Shown here piece by piece: positions 5,376 through 11,840 of a stretch of 11,880 bases of DNA. The notes below the pieces were generated by a model that was not told the origin of the DNA, ran no database searches, and was given only the letters and a program-made list of their open reading frames with translations. The DNA comes from UBA10906 sp049296695 (GTDB lineage Bacteria; Pseudomonadota; Gammaproteobacteria; Methylococcales; Methylomonadaceae). Positions within the stretch are counted from its first letter, which is position 1; every line of letters begins with the position of its first letter. A program made the position numbers and the translations under genes. The stretch spans positions 1 to 11,880 of the forward strand of contig JBAQSX010000043.1 in the NCBI GenBank assembly GCA_049296695.1, in the 5' to 3' direction.

Positions 5376-8225
5376 ATGAGCATCAATAAAGAAAAAGATT
5401 ACGGCACACCAGCCCGACAAAATCAGCAAACCGTCAGCGTTGAAATCGACGGCTTTAAAGTCAACGCGCCAGCGGGGACTTCCATCATGCGCGCCGCCGC
5501 GAGTATTGGCATTGAAATTCCCAAACTGTGCGCCACCGACAGCATTGAACCCTTTGGCTCATGCCGTTTGTGCGTGGTTCAAATTGAAGGCGGCAGAGGA
5601 ATGCCCGCGTCTTGCACCACGCCTGTTGCCGAAGGTTTAAAAATCACCACCCAAAACAAAAAACTCGCTGATGTGCGCCGTGGCATTATGGAGTTATACA
5701 TCTCCGACCACCCGCTCGATTGCTTAACCTGCTCATCAAACGGTGATTGCGAATTGCAAGACATGGCAGGCGCGGTCGGTTTGCGTGAAGTGCGCTACAA
5801 ACCTGTAGAAACCCACTTAAACGCGGTCAAAGACGAAAGCAATCCTTACTTTAGTTTTGACCCCAGTAAATGTATCGTCTGCTCACGTTGCGTGAGAGCT
5901 TGCGAAGAAACCCAAGGCACATTCGCGCTTACTATTGACGGACGTGGCTTTGACTCAAAAGTCTCTCCGGGGCAAAACCAAGCCTTTATGGACTCAGAAT
6001 GTGTATCCTGCGGCGCGTGTGTGCAAGCCTGTCCAACGGCTACGTTGATGGAAAAATCGGTGATTGATAACGGTCAACCCGAACACGCCATTGTCACCAC
6101 TTGCGCTTATTGCGGCGTGGGTTGTTCATTCCGCGCGGAAATGAAAGGTGAGCAGGTGATTCGCATGGTGCCGCATAAAGACGGTAAAGCCAATCACGGG
6201 CATTCTTGCGTCAAAGGTCGTTTTGCTTTTGGTTATGCCACCCATAAAGACCGCGTCACTAAACCAATGATTCGCAAGTCGATTCATGAGCCTTGGCAAG
6301 AAGTGAGCTGGGACGTGGCGATTAACTATGCCGCGTCTGAGTTAAAACGCATTCAAGCCAAATACGGTAAAGATTCAGTCGGCGGAATTACTTCGTCACG
6401 TTGTACTAATGAAGAAACTTATTTAGTGCAAAAACTGATTCGTGCAGGTTTTGGTAATAATAATGTCGATACTTGCGCTCGTGTGTGCCATTCACCTACA
6501 GGTTACGGCTTAAAACAAACCTTTGGTGAAGCCTCAGGTACACAAGATTTTGATTCGGTGATGCAAGCCGATGTGATTCTAGTCATGGGCGCGAATCCAA
6601 CAGACGGACACCCTGTGTTTGGTTCATTGTTGAAAAAACGCTTACGTCAAGGCGCGAAACTCATCGTGATTGACCCCCGCGAAATTGATTTAGTGAAAAC
6701 CCCACACGTTATCGCAAGTCATCATTTAAAACTGCGTCCTAGCACTAACGTAGCTATCGTCACTGCTTTGGCGTATGTGATTGTCACTGAAAACTTAGTT
6801 GATGAAGATTTTGTTAAAGCGCGTTGTGACGTGGCATCGTTTGAAAAATGGCGTACTTTTATCGCTCAAGAACACCATTCACCCGAAGCGGTTGAAACAA
6901 TCACTGGCGTTCCAGCAGACGAATTACGCGCCGCCGCGCGTTTATATGCCTCAGCCAAAAACGGCGCGATTTATTACGGTTTAGGCGTAACCGAACACAG
7001 CCAAGGTTCAACCACGGTTATTGGTATTGCTAACTTAGCGATGGCAACAGGTAATTTAGGACGTGATGGCGTGGGCGTAAATCCTTTACGCGGACAAAAC
7101 AACGTGCAAGGCTCATGCGATATGGGTTCATTCCCGCATGAATTCCCCGGCTATCGCCATGTTTCTAATCCAGAAACCCACAACTTATTTGAAAACGCAT
7201 GGCAAGCGACTTTGAGTTCAGAACCCGGTTTGCGTATTCCGAATATGTTTGAAGCGGCTTTAGACGGCAGTTTCTTAGGGCTATATTGTGAAGGCGAAGA
7301 TATTGCCCAATCTGACCCAGACATCAAACACGTTCATGCCGCCTTACGCGCTATGGAGTGCGTGATTGTGCAAGATATTTTCTTAAATGAAACCGCCAAG
7401 TTTGCCCACGTTTTCTTACCCGGTGCGAGTTTCTTAGAAAAAACAGGCACATTCACCAATGCTGAACGCCGCATTTCACCTGTGCGTCAAGTCATGAAGC
7501 CGTTAGCGGGTTATGCCGATTGGGAAGTGACGCAAATGTTATCTAATGCGTTGGGTTATCCCATGAATTACAGCCACCCCTCAGAAATCATGGCAGAAAT
7601 TGCCGCGTTAACGCCTAGTTTCCACGGCGTGAGTTATGAAAAGATTGATGAAATGGGCAGTGTGCAATGGCCTTGCAACGATGAAACCCCCGAAGGTACA
7701 CCTATCATGCACACCGAACAGTTCTTACGCGATAACGGTAAGGGTTTGTTTATGTTGACTGAATATGTGCCAACCGCTGAAAAAATCACCCAGATGTTCC
7801 CGTTGATTCTGACTACAGGTCGCATCTTGTCGCAATACAACGTAGGGGCGCAAACCCGCCGCACTGATAACGTGGCTTTTTATAGCGAAGACCGCCTAGA
7901 GTTGCACCCACACGATGCCGAAGACAGAGGCGTGGTGACGGGCGATTGGGTGGGCATTAAGAGTCGAGCGGGCGATACTGTGTTACGCGCTTTAGTGACT
8001 GACCGAGTGCAACCCGGTGTGGTTTATACCACTTTCCATTTCCCCGAATCTGGCGCGAATGTGATTACTACTGATAATTCAGATTGGGCGACTAACTGTC
8101 CTGAATATAAAGTCACCGCCGTGCAGGTGACTAAAGTTCATGCGCCGTCTGAGTGGCAAAAGAATTACCAAGATTTCAGCGAACAACAATTGGAATTTTT
8201 GGAAGTGGCGCAACAAGGGGCTTAA
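5376..8225 (+). CDS. fdsA: NAD-dependent formate dehydrogenase, alpha (catalytic) subunit, Mo-bis-MGD and Fe-S
   Basis: The 949-residue catalytic subunit oxidises formate to CO2 in the cytoplasm. Domains in order: a NuoG-like 2Fe-2S domain (C52, C63, C66, C80); a His-Cys3 4Fe-4S site (H112, C116, C119, C125); a two-cluster ferredoxin domain (C166, C169, C172, C176 and C209, C212, C215, C219); the 4Fe-4S next to the molybdenum site (C243, C246, C250, C278); then the molybdopterin oxidoreductase core and a C-terminal dinucleotide-binding domain. The Mo ligand is Cys371 in the motif D-T-C-A-R-V-C-H-S-P (365-374), followed by the conserved His372, so this is a cysteine rather than a selenocysteine enzyme. 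No key residue is missing. GAGGA at 5364-5368 is 7 bases from ATG 5376. The gene is visibly more GC-rich than the blocks on either side. It is followed by a strong hairpin terminator. Confidence 0.97.
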   Translation: MSINKEKDYGTPARQNQQTVSVEIDGFKVNAPAGTSIMRAAASIGIEIPKLCATDSIEPFGSCRLCVVQIEGGRGMPASCTTPVAEGLKITTQNKKLADVRRGIMELYISDHPLDCLTCSSNGDCELQDMAGAVGLREVRYKPVETHLNAVKDESNPYFSFDPSKCIVCSRCVRACEETQGTFALTIDGRGFDSKVSPGQNQAFMDSECVSCGACVQACPTATLMEKSVIDNGQPEHAIVTTCAYCGVGCSFRAEMKGEQVIRMVPHKDGKANHGHSCVKGRFAFGYATHKDRVTKPMIRKSIHEPWQEVSWDVAINYAASELKRIQAKYGKDSVGGITSSRCTNEETYLVQKLIRAGFGNNNVDTCARVCHSPTGYGLKQTFGEASGTQDFDSVMQADVILVMGANPTDGHPVFGSLLKKRLRQGAKLIVIDPREIDLVKTPHVIASHHLKLRPSTNVAIVTALAYVIVTENLVDEDFVKARCDVASFEKWRTFIAQEHHSPEAVETITGVPADELRAAARLYASAKNGAIYYGLGVTEHSQGSTTVIGIANLAMATGNLGRDGVGVNPLRGQNNVQGSCDMGSFPHEFPGYRHVSNPETHNLFENAWQATLSSEPGLRIPNMFEAALDGSFLGLYCEGEDIAQSDPDIKHVHAALRAMECVIVQDIFLNETAKFAHVFLPGASFLEKTGTFTNAERRISPVRQVMKPLAGYADWEVTQMLSNALGYPMNYSHPSEIMAEIAALTPSFHGVSYEKIDEMGSVQWPCNDETPEGTPIMHTEQFLRDNGKGLFMLTEYVPTAEKITQMFPLILTTGRILSQYNVGAQTRRTDNVAFYSEDRLELHPHDAEDRGVVTGDWVGIKSRAGDTVLRALVTDRVQPGVVYTTFHFPESGANVITTDNSDWATNCPEYKVTAVQVTKVHAPSEWQKNYQDFSEQQLEFLEVAQQGA

Positions 8226-8246
8226 TAACTCTTTGTTGAATCATTA

Positions 8247-8286
8247 AATAAAAGCCGTACAAATGCGAATTTGTACGGCTTTTATT
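8247..8286. terminator. Bidirectional rho-independent terminator after fdsA
   Basis: AATAAAAGCCGTACAAAT (8247-8264) pairs perfectly with 8269-8286 around a GCGA loop, which fits the stable GNRA tetraloop class. The core GCCGTAC stem is flanked by an A-run on the left and TTTTATT on the right, so it can terminate on either strand. It lies 21 bases after the fdsA stop and separates fdsA from the next accessory gene. Confidence 0.85.
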
Positions 8287-8305
8287 AAATTCAGGATTTA
8301 AATAA

Positions 8306-9223
8306 ATGAATAAATATAACCCTTATCTAAATAAAGATGGTCATCCAGAATTGCTAAATTCTGTAGTTGCATATATTGATATTCTAGGATTTAAAAATCT
8401 TGTGAAAAATGCAAGGAATAGAAACGAATCACAAGAAGTTTTTAAACACTTCCACAATGTGTTATCAGAACAAGAACATTCATTAAAAGATTATATTTCA
8501 AAATTATTTCGAGAAGAATTAAACATTAAAGAAGTTTGTAATTTATCCCGCGATAATTATAAGTTTCGTTTCTTTACAGACTGCTTTTTGATTGCTTTTC
8601 CGATTAAAGAAAATAGCCCATATAAGGGTTATAATGAAATTTTCAGTTTATTAGAAAGGCTTTGTTTATTTCAAATAGAAATGATAGAAAAAGGATTTTT
8701 TATCCGTGGTGCTATTAGTATTGATGAATTTTACATTGATGAAATTGTTATTTATGGCAAAGCAGGTATTGATGCTTATGAAGCTGAACAAAAAGATGCT
8801 AAATATCCTCGTATCATTTTAACAAAATCAGTACAAGATAAAATTATTGAACTCAGGCAAAGTTTTCGAGAAACAGACAATGTGGATATTGATGGTATCA
8901 ATGGGTTCTTAATTAGAAAAGATGATGATGATCAACAAGTTTTTGTCAACTACCTTGGTTTAAATTTTGCGGATTATCCTGACACAGAACGTCTTGAAAA
9001 TCATAAAAATATATTAAGTAATGAACTTAATAAACATCGAAATGACTCGTGTATTTTTAATAAATATATGTGGGTAGCACATTATCATAATTATTTTTGT
9101 AGTCAGAGTTATTTCTATGATTGCGATGATTATTCTGATTATTTAACATTCGATGAGTACAAAATTGATTTAAATCAATATCAAAAGTCATTTAGCAAAA
9201 TCGATATAACATGGATACGTTAA
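8306..9223 (+). CDS. Uncharacterised protein with class III nucleotide-cyclase-like motifs
   Basis: The 305-residue product belongs to a family I know only as hypothetical. Residues 20-29 (V-V-A-Y-I-D-I-L-G-F) match the first strand of class III adenylate/guanylate cyclases, where D-I-x-G-F supplies a metal-binding Asp (here D25). F-F-T-D-C-F at 89-94 matches the second metal strand (D92). F-F-I-R-G-A-I-S-I at 131-139 and Y-G-K-A-G-I-D-A-Y-E-A-E at 150-161, followed by Y-P-R-I-I-L at 167-172, parallel the later cyclase segments. A C-terminal part with N-K-Y-M-W-V-A-H-Y-H-N (252-262) is specific to this family. A nucleotide-binding or cyclase-like activity is inference; substrate-selecting residues cannot be assigned by eye. 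AGGA at 8293-8296 supports ATG 8306. It is AT-rich, unlike fdsA, and stands alone after a terminator. Confidence 0.6.
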   Translation: MNKYNPYLNKDGHPELLNSVVAYIDILGFKNLVKNARNRNESQEVFKHFHNVLSEQEHSLKDYISKLFREELNIKEVCNLSRDNYKFRFFTDCFLIAFPIKENSPYKGYNEIFSLLERLCLFQIEMIEKGFFIRGAISIDEFYIDEIVIYGKAGIDAYEAEQKDAKYPRIILTKSVQDKIIELRQSFRETDNVDIDGINGFLIRKDDDDQQVFVNYLGLNFADYPDTERLENHKNILSNELNKHRNDSCIFNKYMWVAHYHNYFCSQSYFYDCDDYSDYLTFDEYKIDLNQYQKSFSKIDITWIR

Positions 9224-9231
9224 ACTCGTAA

Positions 9232-9333
9232 GATGGGTAGAGGCGATAGCTAAAACACATCATTTTGATTCATCTATGTTTTTATGGGTTTAAATGCAGG
9301 AACATATTATTTAGTATTCAACGTAGAGCGTTG
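9232..9333. repeat. Remnants of short inverted-repeat elements
   Basis: The 152-base gap between the cyclase-like gene and hicB holds two small inverted repeats. GATGGGT (9232-9238) pairs with ACACATC (9255-9261) with one mismatch around a core AGAGGCGATAGC. CAACG-TAGAG-CGTTG (9319-9333) is a perfect 5-5-5 repeat. Both resemble short dispersed intergenic elements seen in many proteobacterial and cyanobacterial genomes, here apparently degraded. The copy number in this genome is unknown. Confidence 0.3.
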
Positions 9334-9375
9334 GAACGATTGAGAAATATATTTTTTAAATGAGATATAAATAAA

Positions 9376-9579
9376 ATGAAACTACAAGTTGTAATTCATT
9401 CTGCTGAAGAAGGCGGATTTTGGGCAGAAATACCTGCTTTTGTGGGTTGTGTTTCTGAAGGCGAAACCCTAGAAGAAACGTTGATAAATATTAAAGAAGC
9501 GGCTGAAGGTTGGTTAGAAGTTGCTTCATTACGAACAAAAAATGATACTCAACTTCAATTGGTTGAAATTGAGTTATGA
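9376..9579 (+). CDS. hicB: HicB-family antitoxin
   Basis: The 67-residue protein has the complete short HicB fold: a first strand M-K-L-Q-V-V-I-H, E-E-G-G-F-W-A-E-I-P-A-F-V-G-C-V-S-E-G-E-T (11-31), then the helix E-E-T-L-I-N-I-K-E-A-A-E-G-W-L. The motif E-G-G-F-W-A-E-I-P-x-x-x-G-C is diagnostic. It blocks the HicA toxin and may help control its own transcription, although no separate DNA-binding domain is present. It overlaps hicA by 4 bases (ATGA), with the antitoxin first. The ribosome site is weak (TGAGAT at 9361-9366, 9 bases upstream). Confidence 0.9.
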   Translation: MKLQVVIHSAEEGGFWAEIPAFVGCVSEGETLEETLINIKEAAEGWLEVASLRTKNDTQLQLVEIEL

Positions 9580-9782
9580 AATCTATTTCAGGAAAAATGT
9601 TTTGTCGACTATTGCAATATCATGGTTGGCAACTTCAACGTATTCGGGGCAGTCATCATATTTACACTCATCCTAAGCGAATGGAAATTTTAACTGTTCC
9701 TGTACATAGTAATCAGGATTTAAAAATAGGCACGTTGAGTAAATTACTTAAAGATGCGGGATTAACTGAAAAAGATTTTTAA
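9576..9782 (+). CDS. hicA: HicA-family mRNA interferase toxin
   Basis: The 68-residue product is a typical HicA with a double-stranded-RNA-binding-like fold: K-M-F-C-R-L-L-Q-Y-H-G-W at 7-18, the catalytic G-S-H-H-I-Y at 25-30 (His27 is the expected active residue), V-P-V-H at 41-44, and the helix I-G-T-L-S-K-L-L-K-D-A-G-L at 51-63. HicA cleaves mRNAs independently of the codon being read and is neutralised by HicB. The length and all motifs are intact, so the pair is probably functional. Start and stop are shared with hicB through the ATGA overlap. Confidence 0.92.
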   Translation: MKSISGKMFCRLLQYHGWQLQRIRGSHHIYTHPKRMEILTVPVHSNQDLKIGTLSKLLKDAGLTEKDF

Positions 9783-9835
9783 ATAAAAAATAGTACATTT
9801 TCATCATGCCAATTATTTATTAGACGAAAAAACCA

Positions 9836-9988
9836 ATGACAGACGAAGAATTAAAAGCCTTATTGGTATACAAATTGAATTATAATAATTTTAATTATAT
9901 AGAAGAGAAAAACCATGCAAGCCATTTATCAAGCGAATATAGAAGAATTAGACGAAAAGTTTTTACAAGGCTTAAAAGTATTATTTAA
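9836..9988 (+). pseudogene. Possible truncated remnant beginning MTDEELKALL
   Basis: An ATG at 9836 opens a 50-codon frame ending at TAA 9986-9988. The first ten residues, MTDEELKALL, resemble the N-terminus of a family of coiled-coil proteins (DUF3782-type) that I recall as common in cyanobacteria and sulfur bacteria. The rest (Y-K-L-N-Y-N-N-F-N-Y and a basic tail) does not continue that family, and the frame overlaps the next gene out of phase. The best reading is the 5' stub of a deleted gene. The match is short and could be chance. Confidence 0.25.
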
Positions 9989-10133
9989 AGGCAAACAAGT
10001 CAATCTTATTGTATCTGAAGTCAGTCAAGAGCAAGCTCAGTGGAATAATTTATTATTAGCGCAACAACAAAGTTTAAATGTATTATGGGATAATCAAGAA
10101 GATGAAATCTGGAATACAATTAAAATGCGATGA
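9915..10133 (+). CDS. Putative orphan antitoxin, 72 residues
   Basis: The 72-residue protein begins MQAIYQANIEELDEKFLQGL and continues with L-F-K-G-K-Q-V-N-L-I-V. A helical Gln-rich middle leads to the tail L-W-D-N-Q-E-D-E-I-W-N-T-I (57-69). An N-terminal strand with E-L-D-E-x-F-L-x-x-L-K-x-L-F and a C-terminal W-D-N-x-E-D-E-x-W are, from memory, typical of small antitoxins coded just upstream of MazF/PemK- or PIN-type toxins. No toxin gene follows; the next gene, 170 bases away, is a cytochrome. AAGAG at 9903-9907 gives a good ribosome site. It is probably a leftover antitoxin. Confidence 0.6.
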   Translation: MQAIYQANIEELDEKFLQGLKVLFKGKQVNLIVSEVSQEQAQWNNLLLAQQQSLNVLWDNQEDEIWNTIKMR

Positions 10134-10220
10134 TTTTATTTTCTATTTATTATATTACCGCTATCATAAAAATATATTGCTAATCTTGCAACTAAACTAA
10201 TCATAAAATATTTTATATAG

Positions 10221-10240
10221 CCAATAGCTAAAGCTATTGG
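10221..10240. repeat. 9-2-9 inverted repeat upstream of the P460 gene
   Basis: CCAATAGCT (10221-10229) and AGCTATTGG (10232-10240) are perfect inverted arms around AA. It lies 64 bases before the cytochrome P460 start, in a 170-base intergenic stretch with no other clear element. It could be an operator, a small hairpin or one copy of a dispersed element; the sequence alone does not decide. Confidence 0.4.
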
Positions 10241-10303
10241 ACTCCTACTTATTTGTATCACACACTTAGTATTATCAACACCCCCAACACAAGGAAACAA
10301 ACC

Positions 10304-10762
10304 ATGAAAAAAATACTTTTAACAGCCTTATTATTAGCTTTATCGTTTAATACCTTAGCCGAAAAACCCGAAGGCGATTATAAAAACTGGCGATTATTAT
10401 CTATATCACACCGCACCGATAAACAAACCCTACGCGCTATATTGGGCAATGATAAAGCCATTGAATCAGCTCGCGCGGGTACAATTAATCCTTGGGCAGA
10501 AGGCAGTATTTTAGCCAAAGTAAAATGGAAAGAATCGATTCACGAAAGTTGGCCTGCGGCTATTGTTCCTGCTGAATTTGAAGCGGCTGAGGCGATGGTT
10601 AAAGACAGTAAAAAATATGCGACAACAGGTGGTTGGGGTTTTGGTAAATGGCAAGGTGCAAACTTGGTGATGTTCGATGAGGCAAAATCCAAAGAATGTT
10701 TTGCTTGCCACACCGCCGTGCAGAAAAATGATTATGTTTTTACCCATTCAGCCTTGCAATAA
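10304..10762 (+). CDS. Cytochrome P460-family c-type haem protein, periplasmic
   Basis: From ATG 10304 (AAGGA at 10291-10295) the product has 152 residues. Residues 1-19 are a Sec signal peptide (M-K-K-I-L-L ... N-T-L-A). The mature part has the P460 layout: Y-K-N-W-R at 26-30, I-N-P-W-A-E-G-S-I-L-A-K-V-K-W at 61-75, G-W-G-F-G-K-W at 110-116, and one C-F-A-C-H haem site (C132, C135, H136) close to the C-terminus, followed by D-Y-V-F. Lys72 or Lys74 is a candidate for the lysine that cross-links to haem in true P460. P460 enzymes oxidise hydroxylamine, while related cytochromes c'-beta bind NO or other small ligands; the sequence alone does not settle which this is. It probably has a nitrosative or nitrogen-oxide role, with no obvious link to formate oxidation. 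Confidence 0.85.
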   Translation: MKKILLTALLLALSFNTLAEKPEGDYKNWRLLSISHRTDKQTLRAILGNDKAIESARAGTINPWAEGSILAKVKWKESIHESWPAAIVPAEFEAAEAMVKDSKKYATTGGWGFGKWQGANLVMFDEAKSKECFACHTAVQKNDYVFTHSALQ

Positions 10763-10795
10763 GCTTTATTATCAACTGCATAGTAACACATAGCC

Positions 10796-11629
10796 ATGTC
10801 GCTCTTACTCGATGATGAATCTGCCTTTTTAGGCTGGACAAATTATAATCATTACACCGTGAATCGTTGGCAAGGTAGTCAGCACAGCCAAGAACCCGAT
10901 ACTATTGCAGAAGAAGTGCCTATTGTTTTGGTTTATAACGGTATTTCTCATGTAGTAATGCTGGCAACACCGACTAATTTAGAAGATTTTGCTTTGGGTT
11001 TTAGTATCACTGAGGGCATTATTCAAAGTCGCGCTGAATTTTTAGCGGTTAAAGTCTATCAACGCGCTAATGGTATTGAAGTACAGGTTAAAATACCCGA
11101 TGAGCGATTTGAGTGTTTGGCTGATAAAGGTCGTAATTTAACAGGGCGCACAGGTTGCGGTTTGTGCGGGGCGACTACACTCAAACAAGCCATACGCCAA
11201 CCCGCACCTGTAAGCAGTAATATCAGTGTCACCGCTGAGCAATTAACGACCGCCCTAGCGCAATTACAGTCAAAACAAGCACTTAACCAATTAACTGGTG
11301 CAATACATGCCGCCGCGTGGGTTGAACCTGAACGTGGCATTATCGATGTACGCGAAGATGTTGGTCGGCATAATGCACTTGATAAGTTATTAGGGTTATT
11401 ATGTCGCACGCGCAAAGACGTGAACACAGGTTTTGTGATTGTCACCAGTAGAGCCAGTTATGAAATGCTCCAAAAAACAGCGTTTTTTGGCATTGGTTTA
11501 TTAGTGGCGATTTCCGCGCCTACGGGTTTAGCCATTCGGCTAGCGCAAGAAGCGGGGGTGACTTTAGTGGGTTTTGCTCGCAACGATAATCATGTTATTT
11601 ATACTCATCCACAACGTTTAATTCATTAA
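10796..11629 (+). CDS. fdsC: Formate dehydrogenase accessory protein FdsC (FdhD-type sulfurtransferase/Mo-cofactor chaperone)
   Basis: The 277-residue protein is an FdhD homologue. E-E-V-P-I-V-L-V-Y-N-G at 39-49 and F-A-L-G-F-S-I-T-E-G-I at 65-75 are family hallmarks. The functional cysteine pair is C121-x-x-C124 in R-T-G-C-G-L-C-G. H-A-A-A-W at 171-175, R-E-D-V-G-R-H-N-A-L-D-K at 186-197 and S-R-A-S-Y-E-M at 218-224 complete the set. In Fds systems FdsC binds bis-MGD and prepares the sulfurated cofactor for FdsA. Its role is cytoplasmic and needed for activity. fdsC normally follows fdsA directly; here about 2.5 kb of other genes lie between, but fdsD still follows within 4 bases. No strong ribosome site precedes ATG 10796. 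Confidence 0.93.
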   Translation: MSLLLDDESAFLGWTNYNHYTVNRWQGSQHSQEPDTIAEEVPIVLVYNGISHVVMLATPTNLEDFALGFSITEGIIQSRAEFLAVKVYQRANGIEVQVKIPDERFECLADKGRNLTGRTGCGLCGATTLKQAIRQPAPVSSNISVTAEQLTTALAQLQSKQALNQLTGAIHAAAWVEPERGIIDVREDVGRHNALDKLLGLLCRTRKDVNTGFVIVTSRASYEMLQKTAFFGIGLLVAISAPTGLAIRLAQEAGVTLVGFARNDNHVIYTHPQRLIH

Positions 11630-11633
11630 TATT

Positions 11634-11840
11634 ATGCACATCGAACGATTAATCAAAATGGCTAATGATATTAGCAACTATTTCAATTCTGACCCTGATA
11701 AAACAACCGCTATTGAGGGCATGAAAAATCATTTATTACGCACTTGGGAGCCTAGAATGCGTTTAGCGATTATTGAATATAATCAAAACGACGGTTCAGA
11801 ATTGAGTGATTTAGCAAAAGCCGCAGTCGCTAAGCTTTAA
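11634..11840 (+). CDS. fdsD: NAD-dependent formate dehydrogenase, delta subunit
   Basis: The 68-residue product fits FdsD: M-H-I-E-R-L-I-K-M-A-N-D-I at 1-13, then helical segments with H-L-L-R-T-W-E-P-R-M-R at 33-43 and L-A-K-A-A-V-A-K-L at the end. The W-E-P-R-M-R motif is characteristic of the family. FdsD is a small cytoplasmic subunit that helps mature or stabilise the FdsA molybdenum centre, together with FdsC. It begins 4 bases after the fdsC stop, so translation is probably coupled. It ends 40 bases before the window edge; no terminator is visible in that remainder. Confidence 0.92.
   Translation: MHIERLIKMANDISNYFNSDPDKTTAIEGMKNHLLRTWEPRMRLAIIEYNQNDGSELSDLAKAAVAKL

Noticed and set aside
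7634..7864. Minus-strand open frames inside fdsA and fdsB (for example 7634-7864, 1803-2048)
   Set aside because: They are antisense shadows of strongly conserved coding sequence, without ribosome sites or family features.
2989..10133. Integron, transposon or CRISPR origin of the inserted blocks
   Set aside because: I see no transposase, integrase, attC-like site, terminal inverted repeats bounding the blocks, obvious target duplications or regularly spaced repeats.
10253..10303. TTG start for the cytochrome P460 gene
   Set aside because: It would put 17 residues before an ordinary signal peptide. ATG 10304 has a good AAGGA ribosome site and starts the signal peptide directly.
11059..11445. 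128-residue minus-strand open frame
   Set aside because: It is wholly antisense to fdsC (FdhD motifs present) and has no recognisable domain.
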